Part shown: in pieces, positions 1-7,079 of the stretch
How the letters are laid out: each line of letters starts with the position of its first letter
How positions within the stretch are numbered: position 1 is the first letter of the stretch
Source: Dysgonamonadaceae bacterium
Lineage (GTDB): Bacteria; Bacteroidota; Bacteroidia; Bacteroidales; Azobacteroidaceae
Reading direction: 5' to 3'
DNA: 8,372 bases
NCBI GenBank assembly: GCA_031258895.1
Contig: JAIRMF010000122.1
Coordinates: 1-8,372, forward strand
The notes under the pieces: generated by a model
The model's input: the letters and a program-made list of their open reading frames with translations, nothing else
The model's database searches: none
What the model was told of the DNA's origin: nothing
Made by a program: the position numbers and the translations under genes

Positions 1-146
1 TGCGCTTCTCAATAATATTAATGCGCTCCTCAATAATATTGATGCGCTCCTCATTAATATTAATGCGCTCCTCATTAATATTGATGCACTCCTCATTAAT
101 ATTAATGCGCCACACATTAATGTTAATGCGTTCCTCAGCACATGTT
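1..146. repeat. 21-bp tandem repeat array, about 7 units, open at window edge
   Basis: Units begin at 21, 42, 63, 84, 105 and 126, plus a 20-nt partial unit at 1-20. The unit is atgcgctcctcattaatat followed by two variable bases. The inner units (21-104) differ from each other at only one to three positions, while the two at the right end (105-146) are degenerate, as expected for an array that grows and homogenises away from its edge. The period is a multiple of three, so copy-number change would keep the reading frame. The array lies inside the minus-strand repeat gene and probably continues beyond position 1. Confidence 0.9.
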
Positions 147-199
147 TTGTGCTCCACATTATTACTACTGCACCCCTTATTTGTATATGTTTGCTCCAT
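1..199 (-). CDS. Heptapeptide-repeat protein, N-terminal part (runs off window)
   Basis: This is an unrecognised gene read from an ATG at 199 down to the window edge; 66 codons are visible and the 3' end is missing. Residues 1-20 are non-repetitive, polar and contain two cysteines (C10, C20). From residue 21 the protein becomes tandem heptads of consensus [N/I]-E-E-R-I-N-I, first AEERINI, then a divergent NVWRINI, then NEECINI, NEERINI twice and IEERINI. Isoleucines fall at alternating spacings of 5 and 2, which is not the 3-4 spacing of a classic coiled coil. No signal peptide or membrane segment is visible. The minus strand is chosen because a good TAnnTTTG promoter lies just upstream of this ATG. 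The plus strand is also open through the repeat, but that frame runs antisense into pyrF. Function is unknown; a repeat-built structural or surface-variable protein is only a guess. Confidence 0.55.
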   Translation of the reverse strand, partial: MEQTYTNKGCSSNNVEHKTCAEERININVWRININEECININEERININEERINIIEERINIIEKR

Positions 200-207
200 A
201 ACAGCCG

Positions 208-238
208 CAAAGGTAAGTATATTTTTTAAAACAACAAA
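208..238 (-). promoter_or_regulatory. Bacteroidetes-type promoter of the repeat gene
   Basis: Reading the minus strand, TTTG at 238-235 is followed after 19 nt by TACCTTTG at 215-208, matching the Bacteroidetes -33/-7 consensus (TTTG, TAnnTTTG). The ATG at 199 is only 8 nt past the -7 box, so the transcript would have almost no leader. Confidence 0.55.
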
Positions 239-287
239 AAAAACAACGAAAATTATCCAAACCTGCAAAAAAATTTTGTGCACAATT

Positions 288-1100
288 CTAATTCAAAAAT
301 TTCGCCATCTCACACCGAACCTTCCATGCCTCCTCGCCCGCAACTTCCGCAAAACGTTCGGTACGATCGGCATAAATGATACCGCGAGAAGAATTTACAA
401 GTAACCCACACTTAGAATTCATCCCGTACTCCACAACCTCCCCAAGACTGCCGCTCTGCGCGCCAAGGCCCGGCACAAGCAAAAAATGATCCGGCACAAT
501 TCGCCTCACAGAAGCAAATAACTTCCCGTGAGTGGCCCCAACAACATACATCATATTGTCCTCATTACCCCACCGTCGCGAAATGCGCAGCACCCTCTCA
601 AACAACCGTTCGCCGTCCAAAGAAACCATCATCTGGAAATCCCTCGACCCGCCGTTCGAAGTCAAAGCAAGAACAATCGCCCACTTGCCGGCGCGAAAAA
701 AAGGCGTCACACTGTCCTCTCCCATATACGGCGACGCCGTCACAGCATCAAAATCACCGCAGTCAAACACCGAACGGGCATACATCTCAGAACTGTTCCC
801 AATATCTCCACGCTTCGCGTCGGAAATAATAAACATGTCCGGATAAGTCTGACGGATATACGAAACAGTTTCCGAAAGTTGCCTCAAACCCTCTATCCCA
901 GCACCCTCATAAAACGCCATGTTCGGTTTGTAAGCAACACAATACGGCGCCGTAGCATCAACAATAGCACGGTTAAAAGCAAAAATCGGCCTCTCCTCGC
1001 CCCTCAAATGCGCGGGAATTTTAGTAAGATCGGTATCCAACCCTACGCAAAGAAAAGATTTCTTCCTCAGAATGTTCTCATGTAAATGTTTTCTGTCCAT
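288..1100 (-). CDS. pyrF: Orotidine 5'-phosphate decarboxylase (PyrF, bacterial type 2)
   Basis: This cytosolic enzyme decarboxylates OMP to UMP, the last step of de novo pyrimidine synthesis. The 270-residue protein has the long form expected of the type 2 subfamily. Visible motifs are VGLDTD (19-24), YKPN with K58, the catalytic D-x-K-x-x-D as D94-A-K96-R-G-D99, PGLGAQ (210-215), and NSSRG (236-240) in the phosphate-binding region. No key residue is missing. It starts 15 nt after the prfA stop, with no promoter between, so it is probably read as the second gene of a prfA-pyrF unit, an arrangement I recall from Bacteroides. The region before the ATG is AT-rich without a Shine-Dalgarno sequence. 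After the TAG stop, the minus strand shows a short palindrome (276-285) followed by a T run, only a weak terminator candidate. Confidence 0.96.
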   Translation of the reverse strand: MDRKHLHENILRKKSFLCVGLDTDLTKIPAHLRGEERPIFAFNRAIVDATAPYCVAYKPNMAFYEGAGIEGLRQLSETVSYIRQTYPDMFIISDAKRGDIGNSSEMYARSVFDCGDFDAVTASPYMGEDSVTPFFRAGKWAIVLALTSNGGSRDFQMMVSLDGERLFERVLRISRRWGNEDNMMYVVGATHGKLFASVRRIVPDHFLLVPGLGAQSGSLGEVVEYGMNSKCGLLVNSSRGIIYADRTERFAEVAGEEAWKVRCEMAKFLN

Positions 1101-1115
1101 ATTATAATAGGTGAT

Positions 1116-2198
1116 TTATTCAACCGACTTCAACCGCTCGGCATTCTCGGCAACGGAAAGCCGATCAATAACGTCCTGTATATCACCGGAAACAAAAGAC
1201 GCAAGATTGTGAGACGTGAAATTAATACGGTGGTCGGTGACACGTCCCTGAGGGTAGTTGTACGTGCGAATCTTAGCCGACCGGTCGCCTGTCGAGACCA
1301 ACGTCCGGCGACGAGAAGCTATCTCCTCGTTATGCTTGTCCAACTTTATAGCGTACAGCCTACTACGCAACATCTGCAACGCAAGCTCCCGATTCTCCAT
1401 CTGTGAACGCGTAACCTGACACTGAACCATTATCCCCGTCGGACGGTGCTTCAGCTGAACCTTGGTTTCCACCTTGTTCACGTTCTGTCCGCCTGCGCCG
1501 CTCGACCGCGCCGTCTGGTACTCAAGGTCGGCAGGATTAATCTCCACGTCCACCTCTTCAGCCTCCGGCAAGACAACAACAGTCGCCGCAGAAGTGTGAA
1601 CCCTCCCCTGCGTCTCGGTCGCCGGAACACGCTGAACACGGTGCACACCCGATTCATACTTCATAGTCCCATACACATTCTCGCCGGAAACGGAAAAAAT
1701 GATCTCCTTAAAACCACCCATAGTCCCTTCCGTAAAACTCGTGATCTTAATACGCCATGCCTTCGACTCACAATACCGACGGTACATATTAAAAAGATCC
1801 CCCGCAAATATAGCCGCCTCGTCGCCACCCGTACCACCCCGTATCTCAACTATCGCATCCTTGCCGTCTTCCGGATCGGACGGAGTCAGCAAAAGCTTAA
1901 TCCCATCCTCCAAGTCCGGTACAAGCCGTGTATATCTGTCAAGTTCCGCACGGGCTATCTCCCGCAATTCTTCGTCCGATTCCGTCTCAAGTATCGTCTT
2001 CGCCTCCTCCGTTCCGGCAAGAACATTCCTGTATTCCTTCACGGCCGATGTAATTTTCATTAGTTCATGATACTCCCTGTTAAGTTTAACAAACCGTTTC
2101 ACGTCGGAAATAACAGCCGGATCCATGATAAGAGTCGAAAGCTCCTCAGACCTGACAACCAAAGAATCCAACTTCTCAAGCATTGAATTTTGAACCAT
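1116..2198 (-). CDS. prfA: Peptide chain release factor 1 (RF1)
   Basis: RF1 recognises UAA and UAG in the ribosomal A site and triggers peptide release. The protein is 360 residues, normal for the family. The GGQ catalytic loop lies at 236-238 within RSSGAGGQNVNKV, and the codon-reading tripeptide is PAT at 192-194 within RVPATETQG, which marks RF1 rather than RF2 (SPF). The N-terminal helical domain spans roughly residues 1-110. The frame is open 23 codons further upstream, but that stretch contains the TACCTTTG promoter box (2228-2221) and encodes a hydrophobic segment foreign to RF1. The ATG at 2198 gives the expected N-terminus MVQNSMLEKLDSL; a second ATG at 2183 is possible. pyrF follows after 15 nt. 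Confidence 0.97.
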   Translation of the reverse strand: MVQNSMLEKLDSLVVRSEELSTLIMDPAVISDVKRFVKLNREYHELMKITSAVKEYRNVLAGTEEAKTILETESDEELREIARAELDRYTRLVPDLEDGIKLLLTPSDPEDGKDAIVEIRGGTGGDEAAIFAGDLFNMYRRYCESKAWRIKITSFTEGTMGGFKEIIFSVSGENVYGTMKYESGVHRVQRVPATETQGRVHTSAATVVVLPEAEEVDVEINPADLEYQTARSSGAGGQNVNKVETKVQLKHRPTGIMVQCQVTRSQMENRELALQMLRSRLYAIKLDKHNEEIASRRRTLVSTGDRSAKIRTYNYPQGRVTDHRINFTSHNLASFVSGDIQDVIDRLSVAENAERLKSVE

Positions 2199-2220
2199 AA
2201 TCGCTGTTTCTATAAGCGTG

Positions 2221-2228
2221 CAAAGGTA
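2221..2228 (-). promoter_or_regulatory. -7 box of prfA-pyrF promoter
   Basis: TACCTTTG on the minus strand matches TAnnTTTG and lies 22 nt before the chosen prfA ATG. The upstream element is weak: TCTG ending at 2250 at a spacing of 21 nt, one mismatch from TTTG. The box lies inside the longer open frame, which argues for the downstream ATG. Confidence 0.45.
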
Positions 2229-2330
2229 CAAAAAAAGGTAACAAGTCGGCAGAAAAACAAAACGCACATCTCATAAATAGCGACGTCCTTACCACCACCA
2301 CCGTTGATCAGGGAATATTGGCGTCGAATT

Positions 2331-2361
2331 ATTGTTTTTTCAAGGGAAAAGCCTAACTTTG
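2331..2361 (+). promoter_or_regulatory. Bacteroidetes-type promoter of mutL
   Basis: ATTG at 2331-2334 is followed after 19 nt by TAACTTTG at 2354-2361. The -7 box ends 6 nt before the mutL ATG, so the mRNA is predicted to be leaderless or nearly so. The possible TTG start at 2332 is part of the -33 element, which excludes the longer frame as the real start. Confidence 0.6.
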
Positions 2362-2367
2362 CGGATT

Positions 2368-4179
2368 ATGGGAGATATTATTAATTTGCTGTCCGACACT
2401 ATCGCCAACCAAATTGCAGCAGGCGAGGTAATCCAGCGGCCGGCTTCCGTGGTCAAAGAACTGATAGAAAACTCGCTCGATGCAGGCGCACACAATATCC
2501 AACTTATAGTAAAAGACGCCGGACGTACCCTCATTCAGGTTATAGACGACGGCAAAGGTATTTCCAAAGCAGACGCAAAAATGGCCTTCGAACGTCATGC
2601 TACATCGAAAATACGTACCGCCGACGACCTCTTCTCAATCACAACAATGGGATTCAGAGGTGAAGCGCTCGCCTCAATCGCCGCCGTCGCACAGGTCGAA
2701 CTCAAAACCGCAAGACAAGGAGACCAAACCGGTACTCTGTTACGTATATCAGGTTCCGAAATCGAAACCCAGGAATCAATAGCCTGTATGCCGGGCAGCG
2801 TCTTTTCTGTCAAAAACCTGTTCTTCAACGTCCCTGCCAGACGTAAATTCCTCAAAGCAAACGAAACGGAATTTCGCAACATCATTACCGAATTTGAACG
2901 AATAGTACTTGTTAATCCTCATATCGCGTTCACCTTCAGTCACAATGATGCGGTAATCATGAATCTGCCCGTCTCCAATATCAAACAGCGAATAATCAAT
3001 GTCTTCGGAAAACGGCTGAATACTCAACTTATTTCGGTAAGTGCAGAAACTTCATTCGTTACGGTAACAGGATTTATCGGAACTCCCGACTCAAGCCGTA
3101 AACGCAGTAGTATGCAGTTCTTTTTTGCTAACAACCGATACATGCGTCACTCATATTTTCACAGAGCAGTGACGCATGCCTTCGAACCGTTCATCAATGC
3201 AAGCGACGCCCCGAATTATTTTATCTACATCACAATAGACCCGGCTTCAATCGACGTCAATATTCACCCTACAAAAACGGAAATTAAGTTCGAAAACGAA
3301 AGAGCAATATGGTTAGTCATTTCAGGAGCTGTCAAAGAAGCAATTGAAAAATCGTCCGCCGGACACGGATTAAATTTTAGCAATAAAGAAACTATCGAAA
3401 TGCCGGTCTATGACCATAACCGTGAAAAAAAATCCAATATCGAAATTAAAATCAATCAAGGATACGACCCTTTCCGCAACCAAAAAACATATAATTATCA
3501 TTCAAATGTTTCAAATTGGGAACAGCTACACAGCGATACAACAACGATAGAACCAATCGAAATACACGAAATAGAATCGGCAAAACACAGGCAATCTCCA
3601 TCCGAAATCCTGTTTGAAGAACGGAAAAACATACTGATATATCGTGGGAAATACCTCGTAACGCCTATCAAATCAGGGCTATGTTTTATAAACCTTAGGA
3701 GGGCGCGTGTTCGTGTCTCGTTTGACGACTACATGCAGCGTATCTCCAAAAAACAGGGCATTTCACAAGGTGCGCTTTTCCCCGAAATTATCACATTAAC
3801 ACCAAAAGAGGTCGCCATACTGCCGTTTTTGCTCGACGAACTCGCATATATTGGTTTTGATATCTGTGACCTTGGTAACGATTCATATTCCATCAACGGA
3901 ATACCTGCCGGACTGGAAGGTATTGACCCCGTAGAAACATTACGGGATATACTTGATAAAGTCCTCGAAACAGGTTGTGAAGTGAAAGAAGAAATCACGG
4001 AGGTGCTGGCTCTCGCACTTGCTAGAAAGACTGCCGTTCAACAAAGTAGAAATCTTAAAGAAGAAGAAGCTGCCTCACTTATAGCACGTCTTTTCTCATC
4101 ATCTTCACCAAATTATACGCCAAACGGTAAAAGCATTATTTTTATTCTGACAGACGAAGAGTTAGAAAGACGATTTTAA
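2368..4179 (+). CDS. mutL: DNA mismatch repair protein MutL
   Basis: MutL links MutS mismatch recognition to strand removal. Starting at the ATG 6 nt past the promoter box gives 603 residues, a usual length. The N-terminal GHKL ATPase has ELIENSLDAG (31-40; E31 and N35 fit the catalytic and Mg sites), DDGKGI (60-65) and GFRGEAL (95-101), followed by the transducer domain with the conserved HPTKTEIKF. A polar, N-rich linker follows, then the dimerisation domain from about residue 415. The C-terminal nuclease motif DQHAxxExxxxE of endonuclease-type MutLs appears as a degenerate NLRRARVRVSFDD. ACxxA and CPHGRP are likewise reduced to ARKTA and TPNGKS. No metal-binding set is visible, so it is probably not an endonuclease. 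There is no partner gene next to it; prfA diverges upstream. Confidence 0.96.
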   Translation: MGDIINLLSDTIANQIAAGEVIQRPASVVKELIENSLDAGAHNIQLIVKDAGRTLIQVIDDGKGISKADAKMAFERHATSKIRTADDLFSITTMGFRGEALASIAAVAQVELKTARQGDQTGTLLRISGSEIETQESIACMPGSVFSVKNLFFNVPARRKFLKANETEFRNIITEFERIVLVNPHIAFTFSHNDAVIMNLPVSNIKQRIINVFGKRLNTQLISVSAETSFVTVTGFIGTPDSSRKRSSMQFFFANNRYMRHSYFHRAVTHAFEPFINASDAPNYFIYITIDPASIDVNIHPTKTEIKFENERAIWLVISGAVKEAIEKSSAGHGLNFSNKETIEMPVYDHNREKKSNIEIKINQGYDPFRNQKTYNYHSNVSNWEQLHSDTTTIEPIEIHEIESAKHRQSPSEILFEERKNILIYRGKYLVTPIKSGLCFINLRRARVRVSFDDYMQRISKKQGISQGALFPEIITLTPKEVAILPFLLDELAYIGFDICDLGNDSYSINGIPAGLEGIDPVETLRDILDKVLETGCEVKEEITEVLALALARKTAVQQSRNLKEEEAASLIARLFSSSSPNYTPNGKSIIFILTDEELERRF

Positions 4180-4257
4180 TATTATGCTATATACCAACAG
4201 ATTGGGGTTATTGATATTTTTTTGCCGGTTAGAAAAACACAAAAAAGCAGTGAAAAA

Positions 4258-4289
4258 TTTGGTAGTTTCGAGAAAATAATGTAATTTTG
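4258..4289 (+). promoter_or_regulatory. Bacteroidetes-type promoter of perR-rubrerythrin
   Basis: TTTG at 4258-4261 and TAATTTTG at 4282-4289 are 20 nt apart, a close match to the Bacteroidetes -33/-7 consensus. Transcription would start near 4293, leaving a leader of about 33 nt that holds a Per-box-like sequence. Confidence 0.62.
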
Positions 4290-4303
4290 CATTCAAATTA
4301 AAA

Positions 4304-4318
4304 ATGTAAACATTATAA
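4304..4318 (+). promoter_or_regulatory. Candidate Per-box operator upstream of perR
   Basis: ATGTAAA-C-ATTATAA matches the Bacillus Per box (TTATAAT-N-ATTATAA) at 11 of 15 positions counting the free centre, and the right half-site is exact. It overlaps a small inverted repeat, AATGT-AA-ACATT (4303-4314). It lies between the predicted transcription start and the perR ATG, where bound repressor would block transcription. The region is very AT-rich, so a chance match is possible. Confidence 0.35.
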
Positions 4319-4325
4319 ATTTAAT

Positions 4326-4745
4326 ATGAATACGGAAGCAAAATCAAGATTGTTGAAGTTTGGAGTCAAACCGTCGCTGCACAGGTTAGCTATTATGGAA
4401 TACCTGATGTCAAACCTAATACATCCGACGGCTGATCATATATACAACAGCCTGTTTCCGTTTATTCCGACTCTTTCTAAGACAACGGTTTATAATATTC
4501 TGAAACTATTTGAAGAAAAGAAAGTTATTGCAGCTATTGTTATTGACGGAAAAAATACCAGATATGATGCTGATATCTCACAACATGCTCATTTTCAATG
4601 TCGTAAATGTGGAGTAGTACACGATTTACGTCTTAATGATATGGCGCCTGTTACTATGGATAATCCCGATAATCTAATACTTGACGATTGTCACATTTAT
4701 TTTCGTGGTTATTGTCCCGACTGTGTGAAATCAGTTTCTCGGTGA
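4326..4745 (+). CDS. perR: Fur-family transcriptional repressor, PerR type
   Basis: This 139-residue regulator has an N-terminal winged helix (about 1-82, with the recognition region near SKTTVYNILKLF at 51-62) and a C-terminal dimerisation and metal domain. All Bacillus PerR ligands have counterparts at an offset of four: H33 (in HPTAD), D81, H87, H89 and D100 for the regulatory metal, and C92, C95, C130 and C133 for structural zinc. Having an aspartate at D100, where Fur proteins usually have glutamate, together with the neighbouring rubrerythrin, favours peroxide sensing by iron-catalysed histidine oxidation over iron sensing. The gene is 40 nt upstream of that rubrerythrin on the same strand, with no clear promoter between, so the two are probably cotranscribed. 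A Per-box-like site in its leader suggests autoregulation. A Fur role cannot be excluded by sequence alone. Confidence 0.88.
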   Translation: MNTEAKSRLLKFGVKPSLHRLAIMEYLMSNLIHPTADHIYNSLFPFIPTLSKTTVYNILKLFEEKKVIAAIVIDGKNTRYDADISQHAHFQCRKCGVVHDLRLNDMAPVTMDNPDNLILDDCHIYFRGYCPDCVKSVSR

Positions 4746-4785
4746 ATTTGTTTTATATCTATTATTAATTTTAAAAATCATCATT

Positions 4786-5337
4786 ATGAAGAAAAAGTGG
4801 ATTTGTACTGTTTGTGGGTACGTGCATGAAGGAGATGAGGCGCCTGAAAAATGTCCTCAATGTAGACAACCAAAGGAAAAATTCAGGGAAGTTGTTGAGT
4901 CCGGCAGTCTGCAATTTGCGGACGAACACGTTATCGGTGTAGCGAAAGGAGTAGACAAGGAGATTTGGGATGGTTTACAGGCGCATTTTCTTGGTGAAGC
5001 GACTGAGGTAGGGATGTATATTGCGATGAGCCGCCAAGCTGACCGCGAAGGTTATCCTGAAATTGCAGATGCATTCAAGCGCTACGCATTCGAAGAAGCT
5101 GATCACTGTGCACGTTTTGCCGAATTGCTTGGAGAAGTAGTCTGGGACACTAAGACCAATCTTGAAAAGCGTATGCTCGCCGAACAGGGTGCTTGTGCTG
5201 ACAAAAAGCGCATTGCTACGCTGGCAAAGCAACAAGACCTTGATGCAATTCATGATACCGTGCACGAAATGTGCAAGGATGAAGCGCGTCACGGTAAGGG
5301 CTTTGAAGGATTGTACAACAGGTATTTTAAGGTTTAA
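4786..5337 (+). CDS. Reverse-type rubrerythrin (rubredoxin domain first), probable peroxidase
   Basis: The 183-residue protein places the rubredoxin-like iron site at the N-terminus (C7-x-x-C10-G and C23-x-x-C26) and the ferritin-like diiron four-helix domain after it (about 55-183). This order is opposite to classic rubrerythrin and matches the reverse rubrerythrins described in clostridia as NADH-linked H2O2 reductases. Likely diiron ligands are E71 and E74 (EATE), E103 or E104 with H107 (FEEADH), E133, and E166 with H169 (DEARH). The product is cytosolic and probably reduces peroxide, fed electrons by an NADH:rubredoxin reductase not encoded here. It follows perR by 40 nt and ends just before a strong terminator, so the two form a compact stress unit. 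The AT-rich region before the ATG has no Shine-Dalgarno sequence. Confidence 0.9.
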   Translation: MKKKWICTVCGYVHEGDEAPEKCPQCRQPKEKFREVVESGSLQFADEHVIGVAKGVDKEIWDGLQAHFLGEATEVGMYIAMSRQADREGYPEIADAFKRYAFEEADHCARFAELLGEVVWDTKTNLEKRMLAEQGACADKKRIATLAKQQDLDAIHDTVHEMCKDEARHGKGFEGLYNRYFKV

Positions 5338-5364
5338 GACCCTGTTCTTTCCCATGTGTTGAGG

Positions 5365-5408
5365 CGGAGGGTGTGCCAAAAATTATTTCCGGCACATCCT
5401 CCGTTTTT
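5365..5408 (+). terminator. Rho-independent terminator of the perR-rubrerythrin unit
   Basis: A 13-bp stem (5365-5377 with 5391-5403) has one G-U wobble and a 13-nt loop and is followed by five T residues at 5404-5408. It starts 27 nt after the rubrerythrin stop and ends at the atpA stop codon. On the minus strand the same hairpin follows atpA but lacks a T run, so termination in that direction would be weaker. Confidence 0.85.
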
Positions 5409-6994
5409 CATGTTTTCTTTAGATTATCTACCACTTCAGCTGCCGTCTTTGTCAGCAATTTTTCCAATTCGTCTGTCATAATGCCCTTTTTGAGGACGTT
5501 CAGGACATTGGCCCTGTATTTAAGTTCGAGGACTGAAATGTATTCTTTTACAAATTCCGCAACTTTTTCGACAGGCAAGTCATATAGTAAACCCTTTATC
5601 CCTGCATATATTACCGCGACCTGCTGTTCGACAGGCAAAGGTGCATATTGCGGCTGTATTAGCAGAGCAGCATTTTTCTTTCCCTTGTCGAGTGTACGGC
5701 GGGTAATGTTGTCCATATCACCGCCGAATTTAGTGAACGCTTCAAGTTCACGGTATTGTGCCTGGTCGGTTTTGAGAGTACCGGCAATCTTTTTCATTAC
5801 CTTGATTTGCGCATTGCCACCCACCCGAGAAACCGAGATGCCGACGTTGATAGCAGGACGTATGCCGGCATTAAAAAGACTTGTTTCCAGGAATATCTGT
5901 CCATCTGTAATCGAGATCACATTAGTTGGGATATATGCAGAAACATCCCCGGCCTGAGTTTCGATAATAGGCAGGGCGGTAAGCGAACCTCCTCCCCTGA
6001 CTTTGTCTTTCAGCACATCAGGGAGGTCATTCATTTGCGCCGCTATCTCGTTGTTGTTGATAATTTTTGCAGCACGTTCCAAAAGCCGCGAATGAAGATA
6101 AAAGATATCTCCCGGGTATGCTTCACGGCCTGATGGACGTCGAAGGATAAGCGATACTTCGCGGTATGACACGGCCTGTTTCGAGAGGTCGTCGTATATT
6201 ACCAGCGCATGTCGGCCCGTATCGCGGAAATATTCACCAACTGCCGCACCTGCAAATGGGGCGAAGAAACGCATTGCAGCAGGGTCCGATGCAGGGGCGC
6301 TTATGATGGTTGTGTATTCCATTGCCCCCTTTTCACGAAGGGTATTGACGATATTGGCTACCGTTGAACCTTTTTGCCCGATAGCGACATATATGCAGTA
6401 TACGGGGTTTCCTGCCAGGTAATTGTCGCGCTGATTGATTATGGTATCAATTCCGATGGCTGTTTTGCCGGTCGATCTGTCTCCTATTATAAGTTCTCGT
6501 TGTCCACGTCCGATAGGTATCATGGCGTCGATAGCGATAATGCCTGTTTGTAAGGGCTCATTCACAGGTTGCCGAAAGATAACGCCGGGAGCTTTTCGTT
6601 CGAGAGGCATTTCGACGAGTTCGCCGTCAATCTTTCCTTTGCCGTCTACGGGCTGTCCGAGGGGGTTAACGACTCTGCCCAAAAGACCTTCTCCTGTCGG
6701 GATTGAGGCTATTCGACGGGTTCGCCTCACCGTGTCCCCGTCTCGGACGGTGTCGGTACGACCCATCAGTACGGCGCCCACGTTGTCTTCTTCCAAGTTC
6801 ATGGCGACAGCTATCTCACCATCTTCGAACTGTAGGAGTTCACCAGCCTCGGCGCCGGTAAGGCCGAAGATGCGGGCTACTCCGTCGCTGACTTGGAGGA
6901 CGGTTCCGACTTCTTCAAAACGGACTTTGGTATCGACGCCTTCCAGCTGCATTTTAAGCACTTCCGAAACTTCGCTTACTTTTATACCTGACAT
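5408..6994 (-). CDS. atpA: F1F0 ATP synthase subunit alpha
   Basis: Alpha is the nucleotide-binding, mostly non-catalytic subunit of the F1 head. The 528-residue protein has the N-terminal beta-barrel domain (about 25-95), a P-loop GDRSTGKT at 171-178, and the alpha/beta signature PAINVGISVSRVGG (380-393) with the arginine finger R390. Compared with E. coli it has an extra segment near 311-334 before GGGSLTALPIIETQAGD, as I recall from other Bacteroidetes. S174 stands where E. coli has glutamine in the P-loop. The ATG at 6994 gives a normal N-terminus. Unusually, no atpH lies upstream and no atpG downstream: the rubrerythrin unit converges at the 3' end and a decayed IS lies upstream. A strong promoter of its own suggests it is expressed alone. 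Confidence 0.97.
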   Translation of the reverse strand: MSGIKVSEVSEVLKMQLEGVDTKVRFEEVGTVLQVSDGVARIFGLTGAEAGELLQFEDGEIAVAMNLEEDNVGAVLMGRTDTVRDGDTVRRTRRIASIPTGEGLLGRVVNPLGQPVDGKGKIDGELVEMPLERKAPGVIFRQPVNEPLQTGIIAIDAMIPIGRGQRELIIGDRSTGKTAIGIDTIINQRDNYLAGNPVYCIYVAIGQKGSTVANIVNTLREKGAMEYTTIISAPASDPAAMRFFAPFAGAAVGEYFRDTGRHALVIYDDLSKQAVSYREVSLILRRPSGREAYPGDIFYLHSRLLERAAKIINNNEIAAQMNDLPDVLKDKVRGGGSLTALPIIETQAGDVSAYIPTNVISITDGQIFLETSLFNAGIRPAINVGISVSRVGGNAQIKVMKKIAGTLKTDQAQYRELEAFTKFGGDMDNITRRTLDKGKKNAALLIQPQYAPLPVEQQVAVIYAGIKGLLYDLPVEKVAEFVKEYISVLELKYRANVLNVLKKGIMTDELEKLLTKTAAEVVDNLKKT

Positions 6995-7047
6995 GACAAT
7001 ATTGATATGAGGTTGATTTTAAATTAATACCATAGCAAAATAGGGCG

Positions 7048-7079
7048 CAAAAGTAAGAATTTTTTCCTAATCTGCCAAA
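7048..7079 (-). promoter_or_regulatory. Bacteroidetes-type promoter of atpA
   Basis: Reading the minus strand, TTTG at 7079-7076 and TACTTTTG at 7055-7048 are 20 nt apart, matching the Bacteroidetes consensus. The predicted start near 7044 leaves an AT-rich leader of about 50 nt. The -33 element ends 11 bp short of the proposed IS boundary at 7091. Confidence 0.62.

Noticed and set aside
1..146. CRISPR-like array
   Set aside because: The units are directly adjacent 21-mers with no unique spacers, so this is a tandem coding repeat.
276..285. Palindrome TTGTGCACAA followed by a T run as a pyrF terminator
   Set aside because: The palindrome has no loop and a very short stem, so a stable hairpin is unlikely. 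It is mentioned only in the pyrF entry.
21..404. Plus-strand open frame of 127 codons through the repeat (MRSSLIL units)
   Set aside because: It runs antisense into the 3' end of pyrF and lacks a promoter in view. The minus-strand reading starts at an ATG behind a consensus promoter. I keep some doubt because both strands are open in the repeat.
528..1085. Plus-strand open frames opposite pyrF, and similar ones opposite prfA and atpA
   Set aside because: They are antisense shadows of strongly conserved genes and show no recognisable protein features.
2199..2267. Longer prfA start giving 23 extra residues
   Set aside because: The extension is hydrophobic, unlike RF1 N-termini, and overlaps the TACCTTTG promoter box.
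2281..2326. Inverted repeat CGACG ... CGTCG between prfA and mutL
   Set aside because: The arms are only 5 bp and are 36 bp apart, which is within chance expectation.
4180..4257. Terminator after mutL
   Set aside because: Only a 4-bp CCAA/TTGG stem is visible, and the T run is not adjacent to it, so no terminator is called.
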